Positions 41,197-49,022 of a stretch of 64,000 nucleotides of DNA are shown here, piece by piece. Positions within the stretch are counted from its first letter, which is position 1; each line of letters starts with the position of its first letter. The notes below the pieces were generated by a model. The model made no database searches. It was not told the origin of the DNA and was given only the letters and a program-made list of their open reading frames with translations. The translations under genes were made by a program, and so were the position numbers. This DNA is from Deltaproteobacteria bacterium (GTDB taxonomy: Bacteria; Desulfobacterota; Syntrophia; Syntrophales; UBA8958): NCBI GenBank assembly GCA_029553375.1, contig JAKPCH010000035.1, positions 1 through 64,000 of the forward strand, in the 5' to 3' direction.

Positions 41197-41511
41197 CTAA
41201 CCTTTCACGACCTCGACCTTCCCCAGGTAATCGTCCAGGCGCTTCAACTCCCGACGGATGGCGATCCCGTCGCCCGCCTTGGCCGCCTCTTCCATGCCGC
41301 GGCCGATGGAGGTGATCTCGTCGAAACCGTAGCCCCCGCCGGAGCCCTTCATCTTGTGCCCGATCCCCCTGATCTTTTCGAAATCCCCCGCCGCGAGGGC
41401 CTCCCCGATCGCCTCGACGTCCCGCCGCCGGTTGGCGAGATAATTAGGTATCAGATCCCAAAGATCCTCGTCCACGACCACCCTGATCCGATCCGTTTCC
41501 TTTTCCATCAT
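41197..41511 (-). CDS. Stand-alone Hpt phosphotransfer protein
   Basis: A 104-residue four-helix Hpt protein. The phosphorylatable His52 sits in IGHKMKGSGGGYGFDEITSIG, the standard Hpt motif HxxKGxxxxxG. It would pass phosphoryl groups between a hybrid kinase receiver and another receiver. The adjacent receiver-ATPase is the obvious partner; a hybrid kinase is encoded at 32447-34597 but a link is inferred. GGGAGGAACA precedes the ATG. Confidence 0.88.
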   Translation of the reverse strand: MMEKETDRIRVVVDEDLWDLIPNYLANRRRDVEAIGEALAAGDFEKIRGIGHKMKGSGGGYGFDEITSIGRGMEEAAKAGDGIAIRRELKRLDDYLGKVEVVKG

Positions 41512-41543
41512 TGTTCCTCCCCGTCCCGGTTAGCAAAAAAACC

Positions 41544-42845
41544 TCAATTTTCCATCAGGAAAGTCATCCCCTGGAGGCTGTCGAGGAGATCCCGCCCCGC
41601 TTTGGCGCCCCTTTCGACCCCCAGGCCGTGGTGGAGGGATGTCAGGGCCGCCAGACCCACGGGGGCCCTTTTTTTGACCCCGTTTGCATCCCCCATCCAG
41701 ACGCCGGGGAAGTTGTGGAGGACCACGGCCTCTTCCCCCCACCGCCCGACGTAGAGCGCCACATGCCCCCGCATCCACAGGAGGGTGGCGAAGGGCCGGG
41801 CCTCCCTGATGAGGAGGGCGTTTTTCTCCTTACGGCCGAGGCCGGAGACGTCGCGGTGGCGCCCCCCCCAGAGGGCCTGATCGGCGCTGTGACGGGGCAG
41901 CCAGACGGCGAAGGGGGTGAAGAGATCCCGGAGGGTGGAGGAGCAGTCCCGCCTCCCCCCCAGTCCACCCCAGCCGTAGGGCGTACCGAGGAGTTCGACG
42001 GCCACCTGGGCGAGGTTCCACGGCGTCGGGGGGAGGGGCCAGGGGACGGCGGCTTCGGCCTCGATCATCGCCCGTTCCATGACCGCCCTGCCCCCCTTGG
42101 CCCGGGCAGCGACGGCCACCTCGTACGAGCCGTCTCCCCCCACGGACAAGAGGGGGAAAAGGGCACCGATGGACGCCGCGACGCATCTTCCTTTTACGGT
42201 GCAGACGGACACGCCGTCCTGGACGAGGGCGATCTGCCCACTGCCCTCCCAGGCGCGCACAAAGGCCTCATCCACCCAGGCCAGGTCCGAGACGGCCATC
42301 CAGCCGAAGGCGAAAGGGGCCTCCGCCAAGGCCCAGCGCCCGTCCTTCGTGAGACGGGATACAAAGAGGGGGGTGTGGGGGGCGACGGAGGAGACCTGCA
42401 GTCTTGCGCGTCCCGAGCCCCCTCGTGACAAGGCCCCCGGCGCCCCCAAGGGGATACCGCACAGGTCCGCGCGGCGGACCGTGATCGCCCGTCTGCCCGG
42501 CCAGACTTCCTGATCGAGGCGCCCCTGGGCGACGACCCACCGCACGAGGCGCGCGCGTCTCTTCGCCTGGCCGCCCGCGACCTTTGCGGCGTAATCGTTC
42601 AGGGACTCGAGGACCTCCCCCCGGTCGTGGAGCGGTCCCTTCTGGTGCCAGGGGAGGAAATGGAGGTAACGGTAATCCTCGTACCGCTCCCGGTGCCCCT
42701 CCCGGGACAGGAGAGGTTCATGGGACCTAACGGGATCGAGGAGCACCCGGGGATCCTGGGGGATCTCCCGCAGGTCCCACAGCCGGTCCGGGTGAAAGGA
42801 ACAACCGGAGAGGACGAGCAATGTCAAGAAAAATAAGATCCTCAT
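41544..42845 (-). CDS. SH3/NlpC-P60 cell-wall hydrolase lipoprotein
   Basis: A 433-residue lipoprotein: signal MRILFFLTLLVLSGCS with lipobox LSGC. An N-terminal stabilising region (RDPVR-like, about 45-130), SH3b-like domains (about 145-260, PLFVSRLTKDGRWALAEAPFAFGWM) and a C-terminal NlpC/P60 domain with nucleophile Cys in GTPYGWGGLGGRRDCSSTLRDLF, RHSADQALWGG and His in MRGHVALYVGRWG. It would cleave D-Glu/diaminopimelate bonds in wall peptides. ATG 42845 follows GGGGAAAT by suitable spacing. Confidence 0.85.
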   Translation of the reverse strand: MRILFFLTLLVLSGCSFHPDRLWDLREIPQDPRVLLDPVRSHEPLLSREGHRERYEDYRYLHFLPWHQKGPLHDRGEVLESLNDYAAKVAGGQAKRRARLVRWVVAQGRLDQEVWPGRRAITVRRADLCGIPLGAPGALSRGGSGRARLQVSSVAPHTPLFVSRLTKDGRWALAEAPFAFGWMAVSDLAWVDEAFVRAWEGSGQIALVQDGVSVCTVKGRCVAASIGALFPLLSVGGDGSYEVAVAARAKGGRAVMERAMIEAEAAVPWPLPPTPWNLAQVAVELLGTPYGWGGLGGRRDCSSTLRDLFTPFAVWLPRHSADQALWGGRHRDVSGLGRKEKNALLIREARPFATLLWMRGHVALYVGRWGEEAVVLHNFPGVWMGDANGVKKRAPVGLAALTSLHHGLGVERGAKAGRDLLDSLQGMTFLMEN

Positions 42846-42866
42846 GGGCAATTTCCCCGCTGGGTC

Positions 42867-42896
42867 AATGTAGGGCCTCAAGAAGGCTTCCGTCAA
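42867..42896 (-). promoter_or_regulatory. Predicted promoter of the NlpC/P60 lipoprotein gene
   Basis: Minus-strand TTGACG (42891-42896), 18-base spacer, TACATT (42867-42872), about 20 bases before the start. Confidence 0.55.
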
Positions 42897-42927
42897 TTTT
42901 TTTGTGGTGGTGAAAACGGAAAAACCT

Positions 42928-42936
42928 TGGTATCAT
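42928..42936 (+). promoter_or_regulatory. Possible extended -10 promoter of CNBD gene
   Basis: TGGTATCAT matches an extended -10 element (TGnTATAAT) about 38 bases before the ATG at 42974; no good -35 box is seen. Confidence 0.4.
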
Positions 42937-42973
42937 AGGTCCAAAATCACCATCGGGAAGAAAGGAGGTCGCC

Positions 42974-43459
42974 ATGGTCACGGCAAACATGCTCAAGGAG
43001 TTCCCCTTCTTCAAAAACCTTACGGAAGAGCAGCTGGAGAAGGTGGCAGCCATTTCCTGCCTCGAGGAGCATGGGGCGGGAACGCAGATGTACAAGAAGG
43101 GAGATCCGGCGCGGAGCCTCTTCTTAGTCAGGTCGGGAAAGGTGATCCTGACCCTGGAGAACTACATGGGCCCCCACCGTCCCCCCCTGCAGGTAACCGT
43201 CGACACCATCACCAAGGGGGAGACCATGGGCTGGTCGGCCGTGGTCGAACCTTACATTTACACCCTCGCCGCCCTCTGCATCGACGACTCCTCCTTCGTC
43301 GCCACCGACAGTGAAAAATTGAGGGCCCTGATGGAGGCAGACAGCGACCTGGCCTACAAGATCATGAGAGAGATCGCCAAGGTCATCTCCTCCCGCCTCA
43401 CCCACACGCGGATCATCTTGGTCGGAGAAAGGGGCCTCTCCCACCTGACGGATTACTGA
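42974..43459 (+). CDS. Small cyclic-nucleotide-binding-fold protein without output domain
   Basis: A 161-residue CRP-type beta-barrel protein (FPFFKNLTEEQLEKVAAISCLEEHGAGTQMYKKGDPARSLFLVRSGKVIL). The phosphate-binding cassette region KGETMGWSAVVEPYIYTLAAL keeps the Gly-Glu but lacks the arginine (PRTA-type) needed for cNMP phosphate binding, so it may bind another ligand or none. There is no helix-turn-helix; it could be a regulatory subunit. AAGGAGG lies before the ATG. Two hairpins follow, one a good terminator. Confidence 0.8.
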   Translation: MVTANMLKEFPFFKNLTEEQLEKVAAISCLEEHGAGTQMYKKGDPARSLFLVRSGKVILTLENYMGPHRPPLQVTVDTITKGETMGWSAVVEPYIYTLAALCIDDSSFVATDSEKLRALMEADSDLAYKIMREIAKVISSRLTHTRIILVGERGLSHLTDY

Positions 43460-43486
43460 TCGGGCGGATCGGGCGCGTCACCGGTC

Positions 43487-43511
43487 GGGGAGAGGGGACA
43501 CGCCTCTCCCC
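43487..43511 (+). terminator. GC-rich hairpin after CNBD gene
   Basis: Perfect stem GGGGAGAGG (43487-43495) with CCTCTCCCC (43503-43511), 7-base loop, no T-run. It probably protects or assists the terminator 22 bases later. Confidence 0.4.
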
Positions 43512-43532
43512 GGGAAGGCCGGGGACCGGTAG

Positions 43533-43562
43533 GGTCCCTTCCCGCCGGGGAGGGACCTTTTT
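43533..43562 (+). terminator. Rho-independent terminator or attenuator
   Basis: Stem GGTCCCT (43533-43539) with AGGGACC (43551-43557) followed by five T. It lies only 20 bases before the hydrolase ATG at 43583, with no promoter between, so read-through or attenuation may control that gene. Confidence 0.8.
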
Positions 43563-43582
43563 GCGGCCCGTCAAGGAGAGAC

Positions 43583-44434
43583 ATGGATTACGAAACGAAG
43601 GTCCAAAAAGTCGGCGAAACGTCCATCGCCTACCTTTACCGCCCCACCGCGGGACCTCCCCTGGTCTTTCTCCACGCCACGGGTTTTCACCCCCACCTGT
43701 GGATCCCCATCGCCCGGGAGCTCTCCCCGCCCTTTGCCGTCGTGGCCCCCTACTTCTGCGACCATCGGGAGGGGGAGGCGGAAAACGGTGGCGTGAGCTG
43801 GCTGGTCCTGGCCGAGGACCTCGCCTCTTTCCTGGAGGGCCTCGCGATCACTCAACCATACCTGGTGGGCCACTCCATGGGGGCGACGGTCATCACCCTG
43901 GCCTGTGCCCACTTCGGGGTCCGGCCCCGGCGTCTCGTCCTCATCGAACCCATCTTTCTGCCGGAAGATCTGTACCGGCTGGGGCTCAAGGTGGATCAAC
44001 ACCCCCTCGCCTCCCGGGCCCTCAGGAGGCTGAACTCTTGGCCCGACCGGGAAAGGGCGCGGGAGTATCTGGGCGCCAAGGATCTCTTCAAGGGGTGGGA
44101 CGAGGAGATGCTGGCTTTGTACATCAATCACGGACTCAAGGAGGGTGAGGAGGGGGACATACAGCTGACCTGTTCACCCCGGCGGGAGGCCTCCCTCTTC
44201 ATGGGGGGTATGGCCCACAACCCATGGCCGTCCCTGCCTTCCCTGACCTGCCCGACCCTGATCCTCGAGGGAGAGGAAAGTGAAAACAGGGGGTTCATCG
44301 ATCTGAAGAAGGCAACCGCCCTTCTGCCCCAGGGCGTCCACCGTCTCGTCCCCGGCACGGGGCATCTCCTGCCGATGGAAAAACCGCGCCTCGTCGCATC
44401 CCTCATCCGGGACTTCTTCGGCGTCACTTCTTGA
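43583..44434 (+). CDS. Alpha/beta hydrolase
   Basis: A 283-residue alpha/beta-hydrolase. PPLVFLHATGFHPHLWIPIA is the oxyanion-hole region, YLVGHSMGATVITLA the nucleophile elbow (Ser), and GTGHLLPMEKP carries the catalytic His near the C-terminus. The substrate is unknown; esterase, lactonase or C-C hydrolase activities are all possible. AAGGAGAG precedes the ATG. Its end overlaps the next gene on the opposite strand by 11 bases. Confidence 0.85.
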   Translation: MDYETKVQKVGETSIAYLYRPTAGPPLVFLHATGFHPHLWIPIARELSPPFAVVAPYFCDHREGEAENGGVSWLVLAEDLASFLEGLAITQPYLVGHSMGATVITLACAHFGVRPRRLVLIEPIFLPEDLYRLGLKVDQHPLASRALRRLNSWPDRERAREYLGAKDLFKGWDEEMLALYINHGLKEGEEGDIQLTCSPRREASLFMGGMAHNPWPSLPSLTCPTLILEGEESENRGFIDLKKATALLPQGVHRLVPGTGHLLPMEKPRLVASLIRDFFGVTS

Positions 44435-44720
44435 CCTTGGCGGCCTTCTTGGCCATCTTGAGCTGGGCCTTGAGGGCCTTCTTGGCGGATTTCTCAGGGG
44501 ATGGCGGAGGAGGCGGTTCAGGCCCCGCCGGTCCCTCCCGGGACGGTACTTCGGTAAGGGGACTTTTTTCTTTTTTCTTCCACCCGAAGAGTCGCCTGGC
44601 CCTCGCCAGGATCCCCTCCGCCATGGCCCTCCCGAACTGACCGATGAAACCGGCGGCGAGGACGAGGAGGATCCATTTCATGAAGCTCCAGGCCGATGGA
44701 TCCGTCGCCTCCACGGTCAC
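44424..44720 (-). CDS. Small membrane-anchored lysine/proline-rich protein
   Basis: A 98-residue protein from GTG 44720 (GTGA overlap with the mobB stop). One membrane helix (about 14-30, MKWILLVLAAGFIGQFG), then a basic stretch, a proline-rich linker (PEPPPPPSPEKS) and a lysine/alanine-rich tail resembling nucleic-acid-binding tails. No family is recognised. The coupling to mobB may be only organisational. Confidence 0.55.
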   Translation of the reverse strand: MTVEATDPSAWSFMKWILLVLAAGFIGQFGRAMAEGILARARRLFGWKKKEKSPLTEVPSREGPAGPEPPPPPSPEKSAKKALKAQLKMAKKAAKVKK

Positions 44721-45238
44721 CTCCGCCTTTCCCTCAGGTACCGCTCTTCGATGAAATCCGCCACGGACCGTGCGTCGTTGACGTCGAGGAAGGGCACGCC
44801 GAGGTCGAAGAACTCGTCGCCGGCCAGGGCGATGAGGTTGTCCTCCCTCGAAGAGAGGGGTCTCTCACCCACGGACCGGCGGTAGACCTCGACCTTGGGG
44901 TAGGGGTTGTCCTTGTAGCCCTCCACGAGGACCACGTCGCAGCCGCGGATGAAACGACGGCACAGCTCGTCGATGGACGGGTCTTCCTCCGTGTCTTCCA
45001 CGACGGCCGTCTGCCGCGGCGAGGCCAGAACGGTCACCCTGGCCCCCGCCCTCTTGTGGCGCCAGCTGTCCTTGCCCTCATGGTCTATCTGGAAGCCGTG
45101 ACGGTTGTGTTTGATCGTGGCCACCTTCCAGCCCCTCCCCACGAGCTCGCCGATGACGCCCTCGAGGAGGGTGGTCTTACCCACCCCCGAGGGGCCGACA
45201 AAGGCCACGATGGGCCGCAAAGATCCGTTCTCCTCCAT
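44717..45238 (-). CDS. mobB: Molybdopterin-guanine dinucleotide biosynthesis protein MobB
   Basis: MobB (173 residues) is a GTP-binding helper in attaching GMP to molybdopterin. P-loop GPSGVGKTTLLEG follows the first strand; VATIKHNRHGFQIDHEGKDSWRHKRAGA and VVLVEGYKDNPYPKVEVYR are diagnostic. ATG 45238 is chosen for AGGTGAG just upstream. No other molybdenum cofactor gene is seen in the window. Confidence 0.9.
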   Translation of the reverse strand: MEENGSLRPIVAFVGPSGVGKTTLLEGVIGELVGRGWKVATIKHNRHGFQIDHEGKDSWRHKRAGARVTVLASPRQTAVVEDTEEDPSIDELCRRFIRGCDVVLVEGYKDNPYPKVEVYRRSVGERPLSSREDNLIALAGDEFFDLGVPFLDVNDARSVADFIEERYLRERRR

Positions 45239-45263
45239 CGCCTCACCTCTCCCAGGAGGGGCC

Positions 45264-45292
45264 AACATACCCGAAAATTCCCCTTTGTTCAA
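45264..45292 (-). promoter_or_regulatory. Predicted promoter of mobB
   Basis: Minus-strand TTGAAC (45287-45292), 17-base spacer, TATGTT (45264-45269), about 25 bases before the start. Confidence 0.55.
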
Positions 45293-45354
45293 CGCCGGGC
45301 GATTGGGTTTGCAATCCCCGCCGAAAGGTGAGACTATTCCCATGGGGGGATACA

Positions 45355-46143
45355 ATGGACCTGGTGCTCATGGACTGCGTGAAGGACCTCTTGCGGAGGG
45401 TGGAGGAACTCACGGGCAAGGAGGTGCGACCCGTGATGAAAGACGGGCTTCCCGTCCCGGCCCGGATGGTCCTGGGCGACCCCGCCGACCCCTTCCTCAA
45501 CCTCCTCTACCTAAGGGAACCGGGGGAGGAGATCCATTTCGCCGTGGCCGTCGCCTGCGGTCACATCCTGAGGATCTACGAGGCCCCCCGCAAGGAGCGT
45601 TTCATACCCGTCGCCACCCGCCGCTCCATGGCCCAGTTTCTCTGGGAGTGCGAGGAAGAACTGAACCGCCTGTCCCACTTCTTCGGGAGGGAGGAGATGA
45701 TGCGCCTCATCCCCCTCTGGTACGAGAGCGCCATCTATCAACTGACGACCATGCCGCCGGAGATCATGATCCACAAAAGGCTCTTCGACCACTGCCCCGA
45801 GCTGAGGAGCCACCAGCTCAAAAGCCTGGAACGACAGCGCCGTGACGCCCTGAGGGCCCTGTCCCCCGAGGTCCGGAAGATCACCCCCGCCCGGATCTAC
45901 CACGCCGCCAACATCATGAACTACGTCTTCTTCAAGCTCCTGGAAGACCATTTTCACCTGGATTTCGTCGCCGCCTATCACCGCACGGTCTTCATCTTCG
46001 AGGGGGGGACCCTGGCGAGCCTCAGCAAGCGGATCGGCGAGGACAATCACCAGGGGGACCGGGCCATGATCGACCTCTGGTCCACGCGCCTCGATCTCGC
46101 CAACTGGTACGAGTGGCGCCCCCTCCATGACGACCCGTCGTAA
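45355..46143 (+). CDS. Conserved-looking soluble protein of unknown function
   Basis: A 262-residue protein from ATG 45355, with GGGGG five bases before it. No membrane segment or signal; segments such as EEIHFAVAVACGHILRIYEAPRKERFIPVA, YESAIYQLTTMPPEIMIHKRLFD and RIYHAANIMNYVFFKLLEDHF look folded and non-random. Its length, ribosome site and codon use suggest a true gene. No family is recognised. It is divergent from mobB. Confidence 0.6.
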   Translation: MDLVLMDCVKDLLRRVEELTGKEVRPVMKDGLPVPARMVLGDPADPFLNLLYLREPGEEIHFAVAVACGHILRIYEAPRKERFIPVATRRSMAQFLWECEEELNRLSHFFGREEMMRLIPLWYESAIYQLTTMPPEIMIHKRLFDHCPELRSHQLKSLERQRRDALRALSPEVRKITPARIYHAANIMNYVFFKLLEDHFHLDFVAAYHRTVFIFEGGTLASLSKRIGEDNHQGDRAMIDLWSTRLDLANWYEWRPLHDDPS

Positions 46144-46222
46144 ACGTTGATAAGACGGGGGGGAATCTGTTACTAAGGGCCGGGTTTATTCCGCTCAAAA
46201 TCAAGATAGGGAGGGCAGAAAG

Positions 46223-47224
46223 ATGAGAAGGCTTATCCTCGTTATCGCCATGGCGGCGGCGTTCATGATCCCCCTGGGCTGCGGGACCTCCGACAAACCA
46301 TCCAAGGTCGAGACCCGTCCCTCCCTGAAGCTCGCCACCATGACGGCGGCGAGCCACACCTACAACCAGGGGGCGGCGAAGCTGGCGGAACTCGTCAAGG
46401 CCAGGACCAACGGCCGCCTGGAGATCGTCGTTTATCCCGACGGTCAGCTGGGTAAAGGGGAACGGGAACTCCTCGAGGCGGTTCAACAGGGGACCATCGA
46501 CATCTACGTGGGTTCCACGGGCCCCATCAGCGGTTTCAGCCCCTCCATGGCCATCCTCGACATACCCTTCCTCTTCGAGAACCACGCCCACGTCGACAGG
46601 GTCCTCGACGGACCCGTGGGCAAGCAGTTGATGGAAGACCTGGACAAGGCGGGCTTCAAGGCCCTCGCCTTCTGGGAGAACGGTTTCCGCAACCTGACGA
46701 ACTCCAAGAGGCCCGTGAGGACGCCGGAGGAGGCGAAGGGATTGAAGATCCGCACGATGGAGAACAAGATCCACCTCACCGCCTGGAAGGCCATCGGCGT
46801 CAACGCCGTCCCCATGGCCTGGGGAGAGGTCTACGGGGCCCTGCAGCAGGGGACCATCGACGGCCAGGAGAATCCCGTCGCCGTCATCTATTCCTCCCAG
46901 TTGAACGAGGTCCAGAAATATCTCTCCCTCACCCAGCACGTCTACTCGCCGGCCATCGTCATCGTGAGCGCCAAGAGGTGGCAGGGTCTGTCGCCGGAGG
47001 ACCGGGAGGTCCTGGCCAAGACGGCCCTCGAGGTGGCCTCTTTCCAGAGGAGACTGGGGAGGGAAAACGAGGAGAAACAGGTGACCGAGCTGGAACGGAA
47101 GGGGATGAAGGTCGTCAGGAAGATCGACAAGGAGCTTTGGCGCAAGGCCATGGCGCCCGCCGTCAAGGAGTTCGAGGCGGTCTTCGGCCGGGAAAAGATC
47201 GCCGCCATCATGAAGCACCCCTGA
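46223..47224 (+). CDS. dctP: TRAP transporter solute-binding lipoprotein (DctP)
   Basis: A 333-residue periplasmic binding protein with a lipoprotein signal (MIPLGCG). Family motifs: ASHTYNQGAAKLAELVKARTNGRLEIVVYPDGQLG, GTIDIYVGSTGPISGFSP, the conserved Arg/Asn region ENGFRNLTNSKRPVRTPEEAKGLKIRT and WGEVYGALQQGTIDGQENPVAVIYSSQL. DctP proteins catch carboxylates, sialic acid-like or aromatic acids; the ligand is not readable. First gene of the dctPQM operon. Confidence 0.93.
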   Translation: MRRLILVIAMAAAFMIPLGCGTSDKPSKVETRPSLKLATMTAASHTYNQGAAKLAELVKARTNGRLEIVVYPDGQLGKGERELLEAVQQGTIDIYVGSTGPISGFSPSMAILDIPFLFENHAHVDRVLDGPVGKQLMEDLDKAGFKALAFWENGFRNLTNSKRPVRTPEEAKGLKIRTMENKIHLTAWKAIGVNAVPMAWGEVYGALQQGTIDGQENPVAVIYSSQLNEVQKYLSLTQHVYSPAIVIVSAKRWQGLSPEDREVLAKTALEVASFQRRLGRENEEKQVTELERKGMKVVRKIDKELWRKAMAPAVKEFEAVFGREKIAAIMKHP

Positions 47225-47234
47225 AGAAGGAGAC

Positions 47235-47726
47235 ATGGCTTCGATCCTGAGGGGCCTCAACGCCATCTCGGCACGCCTCGCCCGGGTCTTGACCGTCATC
47301 TCCCTGGTCGTGACGGCCCTGATCATCCCCGCCGAGGTGGCGGGCCGCTACCTCCTGGGGTCCGTCCCGGCCTGGTCGGGGGAGGCGGCGGTCTTCTCCC
47401 TCGTCTGGCTCTCCATGATGGGGGCCGCCGCCGGCTTCGATAGGGGTTACACCATCGCCCTCACGGTCGTCAGGGACCGTCTTCCCCCCGCCTGGTCGCG
47501 GCCGACGAGGCTCTTCGCCGAGACCTTCCTCCTCGTTTTCCTGGCCGTCCTGACCTGTTACGGGGCGGAACAGACCCTATGGAACTGGCGCCAGACCTCG
47601 CCGGCCATGGGGATACCCATGGCCGTCCCCTACGCGGCCCTCCCCGTGGGCTTCGCCATGATGCTCCTGAGCCTGGCGGAGGGGATCATCACCTCCCGGG
47701 CCCCGAAGGAAGGCCGGAATCGGTGA
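47235..47726 (+). CDS. dctQ: TRAP transporter small permease (DctQ)
   Basis: A 163-residue four-helix membrane protein with the DctQ pattern: RVLTVISLVVTALIIPAEVAGRYLLGSVPAWSGEAAVFSLVWLSMMGAAAGFDRGYTIAL and WRQTSPAMGIPMAVPYAALPVGFAMMLLSLAEGI. The segment around PAMGIPMAVPY is family-typical. It starts ten bases after dctP and overlaps dctM by four. Confidence 0.9.
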   Translation: MASILRGLNAISARLARVLTVISLVVTALIIPAEVAGRYLLGSVPAWSGEAAVFSLVWLSMMGAAAGFDRGYTIALTVVRDRLPPAWSRPTRLFAETFLLVFLAVLTCYGAEQTLWNWRQTSPAMGIPMAVPYAALPVGFAMMLLSLAEGIITSRAPKEGRNR

Positions 47727-49003
47727 TCGTCTTCCCCGGGGTCTTCATCCTTCTCCTCGCCGTCGGCGTCCCCATCGCCTTCTCCCTCGGCGGGGCCGCC
47801 TTCGTCTATCTCCTCCTTAAGGGGATCTCGCCCACCCTCCTCATTCAGACGACCTTCGCCGGCATGGCCTCCTTCCCCCTCCTGGCCATCCCCCTGTTCC
47901 TCCTCGCGGGGAACCTCATGAACGAAGGGGGGATCACCAGGGACCTCGTCGCCTTCGCCCGGGTCTCCCTCGGGCATCTGAGGGGGGGGCTGGGGGTGGC
48001 GACGATCGCGGCCAGCGCCGTCTTCGCCGGCATCTCGGGCTCCGCCGTGGCGACGGCGGCGGCCATCGGCGCCGTCCTCCTCCCGGCCATGCACGACCAC
48101 GGCTACGACGACGAACTGTCCGCCTCCGTCACGGCGACGGCGGCCTGCATGGGACCCCTCATCCCCCCGAGCATACCCTTCATCATCTACGGGGTCATCG
48201 CCAACGTCTCCATCGGGGCCCTCTTCCTCGGCGGGGTCATCCCCGGCCTCCTCCTGGGAATCTCCCTCACGATCTACATGGTCTTCACGGCGGGCCGCCG
48301 CGACTACCCCACCGATCCCTTCCCCGGGGCCGCCGCGGTCTTCAGGGCCGCCTTGAGGGCGTTGCCGGCCCTCCTCATGCCCTTCCTCGTCATCGGCGGC
48401 ATCATGGGGGGGATCTTCACGCCGACGGAGGCGGCGGGGGTGGCCGTCCTCTACGCCTTCGTCGCCGGCTTTCTCTTCTACCGGCGCCTGCGGGTGGAAA
48501 GGCTGTTTGGGATCTTCCTGAAATCGGGCCTGGAGGCGGCGGTGGTCATGCTGATGCTGGGCCTCTCCGAGGCCTTCGCCTGGGTCGTGGCGGTGGAACA
48601 GGTGCCGGCCAGGATCATGGAGTTCCTCTCCGGCTTCTCCTCTTCCCCCTACGTCTTTCTCCTCCTCGTCAACCTCGTCCTCCTCCTCGTGGGGATCCCC
48701 CTGGAGACGGCCCCCGCCCTGACGATCATGACCCCCATCCTGGCCCCCCTGGCTCAGCGGATGGGCATCGACCCCGTCCATTTCGGGGTGGTCGTCTGTT
48801 TCAACCTCGTCCTGGGCCTCATCACCCCCCCCGTGGGGGCGGTCCTCTTCTCCGTCTGCGGCATGACGGGGATGTCCCTCGAGAGACTGAGCCGCGGTAT
48901 CCTGGCCCCCTTCGCCATCGCCGTCGGGGTCCTCCTCGTCGTGACCTTCCTCCCCTTCCTCTCCACGCTCCTGCCGGCCTGGTTCCTGCCGGGAGGGAGA
49001 TAG
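47723..49003 (+). CDS. dctM: TRAP transporter large permease (DctM)
   Basis: A 426-residue membrane protein from GTG 47723 (GTGA overlap). About eleven to twelve helices; motifs VFILLLAVGVPIAFSLGGAAF, FPLLAIPLFLLAGNLMNEGGI, AVFAGISGSAVATAAAIG, GPLIPPSIPFIIYGV and LNLVLGLITPPVGAVLF. It moves the solute into the cell with sodium or protons using the DctP-bound ligand. Confidence 0.93.
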   Translation: MIVFPGVFILLLAVGVPIAFSLGGAAFVYLLLKGISPTLLIQTTFAGMASFPLLAIPLFLLAGNLMNEGGITRDLVAFARVSLGHLRGGLGVATIAASAVFAGISGSAVATAAAIGAVLLPAMHDHGYDDELSASVTATAACMGPLIPPSIPFIIYGVIANVSIGALFLGGVIPGLLLGISLTIYMVFTAGRRDYPTDPFPGAAAVFRAALRALPALLMPFLVIGGIMGGIFTPTEAAGVAVLYAFVAGFLFYRRLRVERLFGIFLKSGLEAAVVMLMLGLSEAFAWVVAVEQVPARIMEFLSGFSSSPYVFLLLVNLVLLLVGIPLETAPALTIMTPILAPLAQRMGIDPVHFGVVVCFNLVLGLITPPVGAVLFSVCGMTGMSLERLSRGILAPFAIAVGVLLVVTFLPFLSTLLPAWFLPGGR

Positions 49004-49022
49004 AGTAGTTCGTACAGCGGCG

